Under the pieces are notes generated by a model that was given only the letters and a program-made list of their open reading frames with translations, ran no database searches and was not told the DNA's origin. A stretch of 64,000 bases of DNA, taken from positions 930,001 through 994,000 of the forward strand of contig NZ_NBBJ01000001.1 in assembly GCF_002197665.1 (NCBI RefSeq), written 5' to 3'. Positions 1 to 9,447 of this stretch are shown in pieces. A program made the translations under genes and the position numbers. The stretch comes from Sphingomonas mucosissima. Its GTDB lineage: Bacteria; Pseudomonadota; Alphaproteobacteria; Sphingomonadales; Sphingomonadaceae. Position 1 is the first letter of the stretch. Every line of letters begins with the position of its first letter.

Positions 1-311
1 CCGGGGAGATCCTCCGGCGGGCGAACGGATGTGGCGCCGGCGGCGATCGCGCGATCCCAGGCGGCCTGGATGTCGCGGGTCGAGAGGCCGAGCGGCCCGT
101 GATTGTCCCCGCGCACGAGGGCGCGGTCATCGGTGTGATGATAGAGGACGAGGGTGAAGGAATCGTCGGCAAGGCCGATCAGCACCTCCTCCAGGCCCGG
201 TAGCGCGATCCGCCTGCGTTCCGTGAAGCCGAATGCCTCACCGTAGAAGGCGAGGGCGCGCGGCAGATCCTCCACGACGAACTTGGTGAAGAGGATGCGT
301 CCGACGGTCAT
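1..311 (-). CDS. VOC (glyoxalase-like) family protein, partial
   Basis: Minus-strand gene running off the left edge; about 103 N-terminal residues are visible and the C-terminus is missing. The opening reads ILFTKFVVEDLPRALAFYGE, the usual start of a vicinal-oxygen-chelate beta-alpha-beta module, and HGPLGLSTRDI opens a second module half. VOC proteins are metal-dependent lyases, dioxygenases or resistance proteins; nothing here fixes the substrate. Its ATG overlaps the amidase stop codon (ATGA), and a GGGAGG ribosome site lies inside the amidase 3' end, so the two are translationally coupled. Confidence 0.75.
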   Translation of the reverse strand, partial: MTVGRILFTKFVVEDLPRALAFYGEAFGFTERRRIALPGLEEVLIGLADDSFTLVLYHHTDDRALVRGDNHGPLGLSTRDIQAAWDRAIAAGATSVRPPEDLP

Positions 312-1630
312 TGCGCGCCTCCCGCAGCATCGTGGATGTCTCGGGCCGCCGCAATGGCGGTGCGATCGGCGTAGAGGTCGGCGATCACCTGCACGCCGAT
401 CGGCAGCCCGTCCGCGTCCTTGCCGATCGGCACGCTGGTGGCTGGCAGCATCGGGAAGGTGGCAAGGCCGGGAAAGGCGAACTGGTGGAAGAACTGCGTA
501 TCCTCGCCGTCGATCGAGAGGCGGCGGGTGGCGAGCGGGGTGAGATCGTGCGGGAAGGCCGTCATGCCGACAGTGGGCGCGATTACGGCATCATAGGTTT
601 CGAACAGGCGACGCCACTGGCGCTGGTTGCGCGCCTGTTCGTCATGGAGGTGAAGCCAGGGTTCGAGCTCGGGCGCGGGCTCCCCTTCCGGCCGAGGTGC
701 ACGGCGCGACATGGCGACGTTGAGCATCTTCCAATAGCCGGCGTGCTGGCGTTCGAGATCGGGGAGGAGATCGTTGCTGGTGTCCACGATGGCGCCGGTT
801 TCCCGCAAGGTCGCGGCGACCCGTTCGAGTGCATCGACGATCGACTGCTGTACCCGTGCCATCGGATGGGTGGTGAGGAGCAGGAAGCGCCAGTTGCTGC
901 CGTGGCGGCGTGCCGGGGCGAGCGGGTGGTCGGCGACGATGCCGAGTGCGGTTTCGAGATCGTCAGCGTCGCGCGCCATCGGGCCGAGCACCGACAGAAC
1001 GGTGCGCGCGCCATCCGTGCCGGGCATGTAATGGCCCTCGGTGGGGATGACGCCCCAGGTGGTCTTGTGCCCCCACACGCCATTGAAGGCGGCGGGAACG
1101 CGGATCGAACCGCCGATGTCGGAGCCGAATTCGAGCGGGACCATGCCGGCGGCAAGCGCCACGGCCGAGCCGCCGGAGGAGCCGCCCGCGACCCGATCCG
1201 GCTTCACGGCATTGTTGGTGCGGCCATAGACCGGATTGTCGGACTGGAGATCAGACAAAGCGGGGGGCACGTTGGTCTTGCCCAGGATGATCGCGCCGGC
1301 CGCCTTCAGGCGTTGAACGGTGACGGCATCTTCCGCAGCGGTGAAATCGCGATGCTCGGCAAAGCCGAAGGTCGTCGGCAGGCCGGCGACGTCATAGCTT
1401 TCCTTGATCGTCATCGGCACGCCGAGCAGCGGGCCGTCGAAGCCATCAGCGATACGCGCGTCGAGCTCGGCAGCAGCGGCACGGGCGCGGTCGAAATCAC
1501 GCACCACGACGGCGTTGAGCGCACCGTCGCGTTCCTCGATGCGGGCGATCGCCGCCTCAGTCTCCGCTAGCGCCGTGGTGGCGCCGGAGCGGACCGCGGC
1601 GGCGGTTTGAAGAGCGGTGCGTTCAGTCAT
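308..1630 (-). CDS. Amidase-signature family hydrolase
   Basis: A 440-residue amidase-signature (AS) enzyme that should hydrolyse a carboxamide or related C-N bond in the cytoplasm. The Ser-cisSer-Lys triad is visible: Lys in PMTIKES, the glycine-rich GGSSGGSAVA stretch, and the nucleophile region FGSDIGGSIR. The start at MTERTAL is preferred over a longer frame because the family begins just before the helical N-terminal segment. It overlaps the VOC gene downstream and lies 105 bp after the FadJ-type gene. The substrate is unknown; AS sequences are too similar to separate aryl-acylamidase, nicotinamidase-like and allophanate-type enzymes by eye. GatA is unlikely because no gatC or gatB is adjacent. 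Confidence 0.85.
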   Translation of the reverse strand: MTERTALQTAAAVRSGATTALAETEAAIARIEERDGALNAVVVRDFDRARAAAAELDARIADGFDGPLLGVPMTIKESYDVAGLPTTFGFAEHRDFTAAEDAVTVQRLKAAGAIILGKTNVPPALSDLQSDNPVYGRTNNAVKPDRVAGGSSGGSAVALAAGMVPLEFGSDIGGSIRVPAAFNGVWGHKTTWGVIPTEGHYMPGTDGARTVLSVLGPMARDADDLETALGIVADHPLAPARRHGSNWRFLLLTTHPMARVQQSIVDALERVAATLRETGAIVDTSNDLLPDLERQHAGYWKMLNVAMSRRAPRPEGEPAPELEPWLHLHDEQARNQRQWRRLFETYDAVIAPTVGMTAFPHDLTPLATRRLSIDGEDTQFFHQFAFPGLATFPMLPATSVPIGKDADGLPIGVQVIADLYADRTAIAAARDIHDAAGGAQ

Positions 1631-1735
1631 CGGCGCGTGCTCCTGTGCCCGCCTGCCCGGCACGCGTGGCCACGCCGTTCCCTGTGGAAGAGAGGCGGTG
1701 CGACGCAGCGGCGGGCAGGGTGGGGCACGATACGG

Positions 1736-3766
1736 TCACTTCAGCGCGGCGCCCGTCTCGGCCGCGGACTTCAGGCTTTCGGCGACCTTGAAGCCATGCT
1801 TTTCAAGGCCGTCGACGATCTTCTTCAGGCCGACTTCATTCTGCGCCCAGAACATCGGGCCGCCGCGGTAGACCGGCCAGCCATAGCCCATGATCCAGAC
1901 GACATCCACGTCGCTGGCGCGCTGCGCCTTGCCCTCCTCGAGGATCAGCGCACCTTCGTTGACCATCGGGTAGAGCGTGCGTTCGACGATCTCCTGATCG
2001 GTGATCTCGCGCTTTGGCAGGTTCGACTTGGCGCGGAATTCCTCGATGATCTCGAGCGCGCGCGGGCTGGGCGTGGCGTTACGCTTCTCGTCGTAATCGT
2101 AATAGCCCGCGCCCTTCTTCTGGCCCCAGCGGCCTTCGGCGGCGAGCGCGTCGCGGATGCTCTCGATCCGGCTCGGGTCACGGTGCCAGCCGATGTCGAC
2201 GCCGGCGAGATCGGCCATCTGGAACGGGCCCATCGGCATGCCGAAATCGGTGTGGACCTTGTCGATCTGCTGCGGCGTGGCGCCTTCCATGAGGAGCTTG
2301 TTTGCCTCGATCTGGCGCGGGCTGAGCATGCGGTTGCCGATGAAGCCGTGGCACACGCCAGCGACGACGGCGACCTTCTTGATCTTCTTGGCGAGCGCCA
2401 TGACGGTGGCGAGCACGTCCTTGGCGGTCTTCTCGCCGCGCACCACTTCGAGCAGGCGCATGACGTTGGCGGGCGAGAAGAAGTGCATGCCGACCACGTC
2501 CTCGGGACGCTTCGTCACCGCGGCGATCTCGTCGACGTTGAGGTAGCTGGTGTTCGACGCGAGGATGGCACCAGGCTTCGCAATGGTGTCGAGCTTGGTG
2601 AACAGCTCCTTCTTGACGTCCATGTTCTCATACACCGCCTCGATGATGAGATCGCAGTCGGCGAGGTCCTCTAGGCTGAGCGTCGGGGTGAGGAGGCCCA
2701 TCGCCTTTTCCGGCGCGTCGGGCTTGATCCGGCCCTTGGCAGCCGACGCTTCGTAGTTCTTGCGCATCACCCCGGTGCCACGATCGAGCGCTTCCTGCTG
2801 CATCTCGACGATCGTGACGGCAATGCCAGCCGACAGGAAGTTCATCGAGATGCCGCCGCCCATCGTGCCGGCGCCGATCACGCCGACCTTGTTGATCGGG
2901 CGAAGCGGGGTCTTGGGATCGACGTCATCGATCTTGGCGGCCTGGCGCTCGGCGAAGAACAGGTGACGCTGCGCCGCGGACTGGGTGCCGGTCATCAGCT
3001 TCATGAACTGTTCGCGCTCGAACTTCATGCCCTCGTCGAAGGGCAATTCGCTGGCGGCGACGACGCAGGCGATGTTGGCGGCCGGCGCATCGAAGCCGCG
3101 CATGCGGCGGCCATGCTTCTTCTTGAACTCCTCGACCGCTTCCGGATCGGGGGCAACCGTCTTGTCGCGAACGCGCGGGATCGGCTTCTTGTCGGCAACC
3201 TCGCGGGCGAAGGCGATCGCGTCCGCCTCCAGGCTGTCTTCACCGACGACGCGGTCGACCAGGCCGACCTCGGCTGCCTTCTTGGCGGGGATCGGATCGC
3301 CGATCGCAACCATCTCGAGCGCGGCCTTCACGCCCACGATGCGCGGCAGGCGCTGCGTGCCGCCAGCGCCGGGGAGCAGACCGAGCTTGACCTCGGGGAG
3401 GCCCATTACGGCCGAAGGCACCGCCACGCGATAATGGCAGGCGAGCGCTACTTCACAGCCGCCGCCAAGCGCCGTGCCGTGGATCGCGGCGACGATTGGC
3501 TTTTCGCTCGAATCCATCATGTCGATGACTTCGTGGAGCGACGCGCCCTTCGGCGGCTTGCCGAACTCGGTGATGTCGGCGCCGGCGAAGAAGGTCTTGC
3601 CGTCGCAGCGGATCACCATCGCCTTCACCGCGGGATCGTTGATGCCCTGACTGACGCCTTCCTTCAGCCCGTCACGCACGCCGGCGCCAAGGGCGTTCAC
3701 GGGCGGCGAATCGGAGATGATGACGAGAACGTCGTCGTGGCGTTCGAAGCGGACGGGGGATGTCAT
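1736..3766 (-). CDS. fadJ: Bifunctional enoyl-CoA hydratase / 3-hydroxyacyl-CoA dehydrogenase
   Basis: A 676-residue multifunctional beta-oxidation protein. The N-terminal crotonase domain (about 1-190) carries the oxyanion-hole stretch [15 protein letters not shown] and the active-site region [19 protein letters not shown]. The central Rossmann domain starts near residue 295 with [12 protein letters not shown] (GxGxxG for NAD), followed by the 3HCDH C-terminal domains. It converts trans-2-enoyl-CoA to 3-ketoacyl-CoA through the L-3-hydroxy intermediate. No thiolase gene is adjacent, so the partner is elsewhere. FadB-like and FadJ-like proteins are hard to separate by eye; the symbol is the family label. 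Confidence 0.92.
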   Translation of the reverse strand: MTSPVRFERHDDVLVIISDSPPVNALGAGVRDGLKEGVSQGINDPAVKAMVIRCDGKTFFAGADITEFGKPPKGASLHEVIDMMDSSEKPIVAAIHGTALGGGCEVALACHYRVAVPSAVMGLPEVKLGLLPGAGGTQRLPRIVGVKAALEMVAIGDPIPAKKAAEVGLVDRVVGEDSLEADAIAFAREVADKKPIPRVRDKTVAPDPEAVEEFKKKHGRRMRGFDAPAANIACVVAASELPFDEGMKFEREQFMKLMTGTQSAAQRHLFFAERQAAKIDDVDPKTPLRPINKVGVIGAGTMGGGISMNFLSAGIAVTIVEMQQEALDRGTGVMRKNYEASAAKGRIKPDAPEKAMGLLTPTLSLEDLADCDLIIEAVYENMDVKKELFTKLDTIAKPGAILASNTSYLNVDEIAAVTKRPEDVVGMHFFSPANVMRLLEVVRGEKTAKDVLATVMALAKKIKKVAVVAGVCHGFIGNRMLSPRQIEANKLLMEGATPQQIDKVHTDFGMPMGPFQMADLAGVDIGWHRDPSRIESIRDALAAEGRWGQKKGAGYYDYDEKRNATPSPRALEIIEEFRAKSNLPKREITDQEIVERTLYPMVNEGALILEEGKAQRASDVDVVWIMGYGWPVYRGGPMFWAQNEVGLKKIVDGLEKHGFKVAESLKSAAETGAALK

Positions 3767-3828
3767 TGTGCGTTGATCTCCGATTCAGAATGGTCGTGCG
3801 GCCGGTCAAACCAGCTCGAAAGGGATGG

Positions 3829-5052
3829 TCAGTTGAGCGCCGCGTAGATCATCGTCTTCAGCTCGCGCCGAATGGGATAGATCATGCTGGGCGACAGCTG
3901 CGTCATGAACACCATCGTCAGCCGCTCCACCGGATCGATGAAGAAGGCGGTGGAGAACATGCCACCCCAATAATATTCGCCTACGCTACCCGGCATCATC
4001 GAGCGGGCAGTGTCAATCGTCACTGCGAAGCCGAGGCCAAAGCCGGTGCCGGCGTTTTGCGTTTCACTGAACAGCGATTTTGACATGGCCGAAAGATCAG
4101 CGCCGCCTGGCAGGTGGTTCTGCGTCATCAGGTCAATCGTCTTGCGACCCAGAATACGCGCGCCATCAAGCGTGCCGCCATTGAGGCACATCTGGCAGAA
4201 GCGCTGGTAATCGAGCGCGGTAGAAACCAAACCACCGCCCCCGGAAACGAGGGTGAAAGGCTTCGACCACATGCTCTCCGCGGCGCGGTCGAACATCACG
4301 CGGCCCTTGCCGGGAATCAGCGTGTAGCAATCAACCAACCGGTCGAGCTTCTCTGCCGGCACGGTGAAGCCGGTGTCGTTCATGCCCAGCGGTTTGAAAA
4401 TGCGCTGTTCGAAAAAGTCAGGCAACGACATGCCCGAGACGCGCTGCACCACCGCGCCGAGCACGTCAGTCGACACTGAATAATTCCAGCTCGTTCCCGG
4501 CGAGAATTCGAGCGGCAGCTTGCCCAACTCAGCGACGAAACCGTCGAGGTCGTAATTGCCGTGCCAATTCTCCAGCTTCAGCTCGCGATGCGCGGCATCG
4601 ATATTGGACCGGTTCTGGAAGCCATAGGTGAGGCCAGAGGTATGCCGCAGCAAGTCGACCATACGCATCGGCTCTTCGGTCGGCCGGGTCAGGAACGGCA
4701 CGCCGGCGCCGCCGCCGGCGTAGACGCCCAGCTTCTTGAACTCGGGCAGGACGTGGTGGACCGGCGTGTCGAGCGCGACCTTGCATTCCTCCACCAGCAT
4801 CATGAACGCCACCGACGTGATCGGCTTCGTCATGGAGGCGATGCGGAACATGCTGCCCTCGTTGATGGCGGCGGAGCCACCCTCCCGCGCGGCGCCCTGT
4901 GAGGAAAAGTGAACGATTTCACCATCGCGCGACACGAGCAGCTGCGTGTGCGGGAAGTGGCCCGAATCGAGGTACCGTTCTTTCAGGAAGGTATCAATGT
5001 CGCTCAGGCGCTTGCCATCAAACCCATGTTTCTCGGGTGACACGATGTTCAT
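3829..5052 (-). CDS. Serine hydrolase, class-C beta-lactamase family
   Basis: A 407-residue protein of the beta-lactamase/esterase EstB fold. The SxxK motif is SMTK (in FRIASMTKPITS) and the second motif is the Tyr of WNYSVSTD. No signal peptide is visible, so it is probably a cytoplasmic esterase or lactamase-like hydrolase, not a true beta-lactamase. A GGAGGGG ribosome site lies 5 bp before the ATG. It is divergent from the acyl-CoA ligase, which shares a roughly 115-bp promoter region, and follows the same strand as the FadJ-type gene, so a role in processing acyl esters for beta-oxidation is plausible but inferred. Confidence 0.85.
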   Translation of the reverse strand: MNIVSPEKHGFDGKRLSDIDTFLKERYLDSGHFPHTQLLVSRDGEIVHFSSQGAAREGGSAAINEGSMFRIASMTKPITSVAFMMLVEECKVALDTPVHHVLPEFKKLGVYAGGGAGVPFLTRPTEEPMRMVDLLRHTSGLTYGFQNRSNIDAAHRELKLENWHGNYDLDGFVAELGKLPLEFSPGTSWNYSVSTDVLGAVVQRVSGMSLPDFFEQRIFKPLGMNDTGFTVPAEKLDRLVDCYTLIPGKGRVMFDRAAESMWSKPFTLVSGGGGLVSTALDYQRFCQMCLNGGTLDGARILGRKTIDLMTQNHLPGGADLSAMSKSLFSETQNAGTGFGLGFAVTIDTARSMMPGSVGEYYWGGMFSTAFFIDPVERLTMVFMTQLSPSMIYPIRRELKTMIYAALN

Positions 5053-5166
5053 TGCCCCTCCATACCCCGACTTCGAATTGCGCTCTTCCTATCGCTTGAG
5101 CGGGCGGTGAATCAATCCTAACGTGAGCGCATAGTGACGCGATTTTGAATGCGGGGAGATTTCGAC

Positions 5167-6897
5167 ATGGCGACGCAACCATTGCCTGCTTCATGGCCGG
5201 CCATGTCGGTGAAGCAGGCGGAGGCGGTGCTCACCGCCCCGGGCGCGAAGTTCGAGATGGAGACGGTGGACATCCGGGGCGTGCCGACCCGAATATGGAA
5301 GAATGCGCCGCCGCATATGGCGGCGCTGGTGGCGCTTTCCCGCACTCATGGCGAGCGGCTCGCCACGATCTACGAGGATGAGCGGGTCAGTTACGACGCA
5401 CAGTTCCGCGCCATTGCGGCACTGGCGACGAACCTTGCCGCCGGCGGCGTTCAAAAGGGGGATCGCGTGGCGATCGCCATGCGCAACCTCCCGGAGTGGA
5501 TTGTCGCCTTCTTCGCCTCCACGGTGCTCGGCGCGATCGCGGTTCCGCTCAACGCTTGGTGGACAGGCGAGGAGCTAGCTTATGGCCTGACGGACTCAGG
5601 CGCGAAGATCCTGATTGCGGACGACGAGCGGTGGGAGCGGATTGCGCCACTGCGCGGGCAATTGGTCGGCCTCGGCCGCGTTCTGGTGAGCCGCGCCAGT
5701 ACGCCCCTGGACGGCGCCGAGCGCCTGGAAGACGTGATCGGTATTCCCCAGGATTGGCCGCATCTTCCATCCGGCGAGCTGCCGGCAGTCGCGCTGCAGC
5801 CCGAGGACGAGGCGACGATCCTTTATACAAGCGGCACGACGGGGCAGCCGAAGGGCGCGCTCGGCACGCACCGCAATTTCATGACCAATATTCTGTCGAC
5901 CGGTTACGCCATGGCGCGCTCGATCCTGCGCCGCGGTGATCCGCTGCCCGAACCCAGCCAGAAGGTAGCGCTAACGGTTATTCCGCTGTTCCACGCAACC
6001 GCGCTCTCTTCCGGGCTGATGGGCGCGGTAGCTGCCGGTCACACCGTCATCTACATGCGGAAATTCGATGCGGTGCGCGCCATGGAGATCATCGAGCGTG
6101 AAAAGGTGAACTCCACCGGCGGCGTGCCAACGATCGCGTGGCAATTGCTGGAGCACCCCGAGCGTCACCGCTACGATCTCTCCAGCCTGGAGACGATCGG
6201 CTACGGCGGCGCGCCGTCCGCCCCCGAACTGGTCCGCAAGATCGCCGCAGAGCTGAAGTCCGCGCCGGGTAACGGCTGGGGCATGACGGAGACGACCGCA
6301 ACCGTCACCACCCATTCCGGCGAGGATTATCTTCGCCGGCCCGAAAGCTGCGGGCCAGCTGTCGCGGTTGCGGACCTGAAGGTGACCGGTCCTGATGGTG
6401 AGGTGTTGCCTACAGGTGCCATTGGGGAGCTGTGGGCGCGCGGGCCGATGATCGTCAAAGGGTATTGGAACAAGCCGGAGGCGACCGCTGCCACCTTCGT
6501 GGATGGTTGGGTGCGTACCGGCGATCTGGCGCGCTTGGACGAGGAGGGGTTCTGCTTTATCGTCGACCGCGCCAAGGATATGGTGATCCGCGGCGGCGAG
6601 AACATCTATTCCAGCGAGGTGGAGAACGTCCTTTATGATCACCCCGCGGTCACCGATTGCGCGCTGATCGGCATTCCCCATCGCACGCTAGGCGAAGAGC
6701 CCGCCGCCGTAGTGCACCTGGCGCCCGGCGCAACCGCGACGGAGGCGGAGCTCCAGGCATGGGTGCGCGAGCGGCTTGCCGCATTCAAGGTGCCTGTCGC
6801 GATCCGCTTCTGCGACGAGATGCTGCCGCGCAATGCCAACGGCAAGATCCTCAAACGTGAGTTGAAAAGCTACTTCGAGGATCGCGTCGCAGCATGA
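5167..6897 (+). CDS. Class I adenylate-forming acyl-CoA ligase
   Basis: A 576-residue acyl-CoA synthetase that activates a carboxylic acid through an acyl-AMP. The core motifs are present: P-loop YTSGTTGQPKG (around residue 222), GWGMTETTAT, hinge motif RTGDLARLDEEG, DRAKDMVIRGGENIYS, and the C-terminal catalytic Lys in RNANGKILKRE. The ATG at 5167 is chosen because a GGGGAG ribosome site lies 8 bp upstream; a longer start 18 bp upstream has none. Length and motifs fit medium/long-chain or aromatic acyl-CoA ligases; the substrate is not evident. It sits opposite a serine hydrolase and FadJ-type gene and before a Crp/Fnr regulator. Confidence 0.9.
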   Translation: MATQPLPASWPAMSVKQAEAVLTAPGAKFEMETVDIRGVPTRIWKNAPPHMAALVALSRTHGERLATIYEDERVSYDAQFRAIAALATNLAAGGVQKGDRVAIAMRNLPEWIVAFFASTVLGAIAVPLNAWWTGEELAYGLTDSGAKILIADDERWERIAPLRGQLVGLGRVLVSRASTPLDGAERLEDVIGIPQDWPHLPSGELPAVALQPEDEATILYTSGTTGQPKGALGTHRNFMTNILSTGYAMARSILRRGDPLPEPSQKVALTVIPLFHATALSSGLMGAVAAGHTVIYMRKFDAVRAMEIIEREKVNSTGGVPTIAWQLLEHPERHRYDLSSLETIGYGGAPSAPELVRKIAAELKSAPGNGWGMTETTATVTTHSGEDYLRRPESCGPAVAVADLKVTGPDGEVLPTGAIGELWARGPMIVKGYWNKPEATAATFVDGWVRTGDLARLDEEGFCFIVDRAKDMVIRGGENIYSSEVENVLYDHPAVTDCALIGIPHRTLGEEPAAVVHLAPGATATEAELQAWVRERLAAFKVPVAIRFCDEMLPRNANGKILKRELKSYFEDRVAA

Positions 6898-6928
6898 AGC
6901 GTTGCATCGGCGAAACGAAAGGTCGTCG

Positions 6929-7654
6929 ATGCACACTCACGATTTTCTACGAGGCAGACGCAGGCACGAGCTATCGGTCGAGGAGATCACCACGATCGAA
7001 GCGGCAGTCGGCGAAGTGGAAGTAGTGCCGGCGCGAACGGCGCTGGCCGATCGCGGTGATCGCCTGAAGCATAGCACGCTGCTCGTCGAAGGTTATGCCT
7101 GCCGTTACATGGATGCCCGTGACGGTTATCGGCAAATACTGTCGTACCATGTCCCCGGCGATTTCGTTGATCTTCACAGTTATCCCACACGGTACATCGA
7201 CCATAACGTGGCAACCATTTCGCAGGCGACCGTGGCTTACATCCGCCATGATCAACTTGACGTGATCATGAGAGAACAGCCGCATCTGGCAACCCTGCTT
7301 TGGTTCAGCACCTTGATCGACGGGGCTGTGCATCGCGAGTGGATCTTCCGTAATGGAAGGCTCGACGCCGCCGGGCGCCTGGCGCATTTCATCTGTGAGA
7401 CATATCACCGTATGCACTCGGTGGGACGGGCGGCTGATGGTCGGTGCGATCTCCCGCTAACGCAGCAGGATTTGGGCGACGTCGCTGGGCTGACCAGTGT
7501 TCACGTCAACCGCGTGCTGCGACGACTGCGCGAGGAGGAGCTCGCAACCATCGCGCGCGGTCAGCTGCAGATACTCGATATTGACCGACTCGCCCGACTG
7601 GGAGAGTTCAAGGCTGATTATCTATATCTCGGGAACGGACCCTGGCAGGAATGA
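6929..7654 (+). CDS. Crp/Fnr family transcriptional regulator
   Basis: A 241-residue regulator with an N-terminal cyclic-nucleotide-binding-like beta-roll (about 20-140, including the GDFVDLHSY stretch) and a C-terminal Crp-type winged helix. The recognition region reads LTQQDLGDVAGLTSVHVNRV. The sensing domain lacks the N-terminal cysteine cluster of true Fnr, so oxygen sensing through an Fe-S cluster is unlikely. It resembles the many short Crp/Fnr proteins of sphingomonads with unknown ligands. The ATG at 6929 has AAAGG about 8 bp upstream. It begins 31 bp after the acyl-CoA ligase and may be co-transcribed with it. Confidence 0.85.
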   Translation: MHTHDFLRGRRRHELSVEEITTIEAAVGEVEVVPARTALADRGDRLKHSTLLVEGYACRYMDARDGYRQILSYHVPGDFVDLHSYPTRYIDHNVATISQATVAYIRHDQLDVIMREQPHLATLLWFSTLIDGAVHREWIFRNGRLDAAGRLAHFICETYHRMHSVGRAADGRCDLPLTQQDLGDVAGLTSVHVNRVLRRLREEELATIARGQLQILDIDRLARLGEFKADYLYLGNGPWQE

Positions 7655-7684
7655 TCGACGGCACGCTTCCACGATCCTGTCTCA

Positions 7685-8989
7685 TTGAGGCCCGTCGTAA
7701 TCAGGCGCGAGTCAGGTCTGCGATCGCCGCCTGCAGGCTTGCGCCGCGTGGCTGACGCTTTCGCTGGCTCTCCCATTTCGCTCCAGGACGGTCTTGCTGA
7801 GCAGGTGCCGGTAGTTAGTCCGCCGGAAGAGCCGCGCGTCGCCCTGCGGCGCGATCGGTTGCTCGCGGCGCTGACGCTCACGGCGGGGATGGGTCTGATC
7901 ATCGGCTTGCCGTTTGCGCTGAAGGCCGGTGCCGAATTCTTCATGCCCACCGCCGTTGCGATCGTGGTCAGCATCGCGCTGATCCCGCTGCTGGAATGGC
8001 TAGAGGCGCGCAGGCTGCCGCCGGCGATTGCCTCGTTGATCTGCGTGATCGTGTTCCTGGTCGCCGCGAACGTCGCCGTAGCCGCGATCGTGGTGCCGGC
8101 CATCGACTTCTTTCGCCTGCTGCCGACTCGGATCGATCGTATTCAGGAGAACCTGGAACCGCTGCTCGATTTGTATTCGAACCTGGAGCGTTACGCCAAT
8201 CGGACGCTGCGGCGGCTTGCGGCCGCACCGGTACGCCAGTCCCCGAGTGCCGCCGTGGCGCCGCCGAGTTCGATTCTCGAACTCGCCGCCACGTCTGCTC
8301 CGGCGGCCATCATTCAGATCCTGTACGCCGTCCTGGTCACCTTCTTCTTCCTGGCGGCATGGACGCGCACCAGAACGAAGATGATCACCAATCGCGAAAG
8401 CTTCGGGGGCGCAATGGCGACCGCCCGGGTGATCCAGGACGTGGTAGACGATGTTTCCAGCTATTTGGGGACGATCACCGCCATCAACATCGCGCTTGGC
8501 CTTGTGACGGCCGGCGCGCTTCATCTGCTCGGCATGCCGTTCCCGCTGATGTGGGGCGGAATTGTCGCGCTCTTCAACTACATACCGTATTTCGGGCCGG
8601 TGATCGCGGCGCTCCTCGTGGCGCTCGGCGGATTGATGACATTCAACGATGTGGCGACGGCGCTTGCCGCGCCGGCGATCATGTACGGCCTCCACCTGAT
8701 CGAGGCGAATGTCGTGACTCCGTTGATCGTCGGCCATCGCCTGACGATCAGCCCGGTACTGATCCTTGTATCCCTCAGCTTCTGGGGATGGGTGTGGGGA
8801 ACGGTGGGCGCGCTGCTCGCCGTGCCGCTGCTCATCATCATCCAGACGATCATCAACGGTGCAGGCAAGCCGGACATCGCCGGGTTCCTCTTCGAACATG
8901 GTACGTTGACGCGGCAGCCGACGAAGAGATCGCGAGGATTCGGGAAAAGCGAAGATGAGGTCGTTGACAGCCCAGCGCCGGTGGCATAG
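7685..8989 (+). CDS. AI-2E family transporter (PerM/YdiK-like permease)
   Basis: About 434 residues with the AI-2E exporter layout: paired N-terminal helices (TLTAGMGLIIGLPFALKAG and PTAVAIVVSIALIPLLEWL), a long loop, then a bundle of C-terminal helices containing the conserved LFNYIPYFGP stretch and LIEANVVTPLIVG. The family includes TqsA-type and Na+/H+ antiporter-like permeases; the substrate cannot be inferred. The start is uncertain: a TTG at 7685 gives the full frame, and an in-frame GTG at 7748 is an alternative. Neither has a strong ribosome site. Confidence 0.85.
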   Translation: MRPVVIRRESGLRSPPAGLRRVADAFAGSPISLQDGLAEQVPVVSPPEEPRVALRRDRLLAALTLTAGMGLIIGLPFALKAGAEFFMPTAVAIVVSIALIPLLEWLEARRLPPAIASLICVIVFLVAANVAVAAIVVPAIDFFRLLPTRIDRIQENLEPLLDLYSNLERYANRTLRRLAAAPVRQSPSAAVAPPSSILELAATSAPAAIIQILYAVLVTFFFLAAWTRTRTKMITNRESFGGAMATARVIQDVVDDVSSYLGTITAINIALGLVTAGALHLLGMPFPLMWGGIVALFNYIPYFGPVIAALLVALGGLMTFNDVATALAAPAIMYGLHLIEANVVTPLIVGHRLTISPVLILVSLSFWGWVWGTVGALLAVPLLIIIQTIINGAGKPDIAGFLFEHGTLTRQPTKRSRGFGKSEDEVVDSPAPVA

Positions 8990-9013
8990 TGGCGCGCCTC
9001 CACGCTGATCCAA

Positions 9014-9090
<77 letters not shown>

Positions 9091-9178
9091 CCTTCAAGGT
9101 GGAGGATCGTCCCTTGGGTGACGGTGCAGTTTCTGTACTGGTCGGCAGGGGATAACAGAAAGCGTCTGGATTGTTCGA

Positions 9179-9255
<77 letters not shown>

Positions 9256-9447
9256 TCCATGGGATGGCGGTTCCTCACATCTTCGATCAGTATAGCCCGA
9301 ACGGGCACTACTCGTGCGCGAGTTGCGCGGGGACGTGCATCGGGCGGGCCGCACACGGACGGGCGGCCGCTGCCGAGCGACGAGCGGGGGCTTACCTCCA
9401 GGCGATTTCCGGCTAGTCACGATCGCTTGACCGGCGGGGAGTATCAG

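Noticed and set aside
308-1570. Long plus-strand frames antisense to amidase, fadJ and other genes
   Set aside because: High-GC codon use leaves long open antisense frames; they lack motifs and ribosome sites and oppose genes with clear domains.
9256-9447. In-frame N-terminal extension of the AmpG-like permease back to the tRNA-Asp end
   Set aside because: The extension has no hydrophobic or family-like sequence, and the GTG at 9448 has a good ribosome site.
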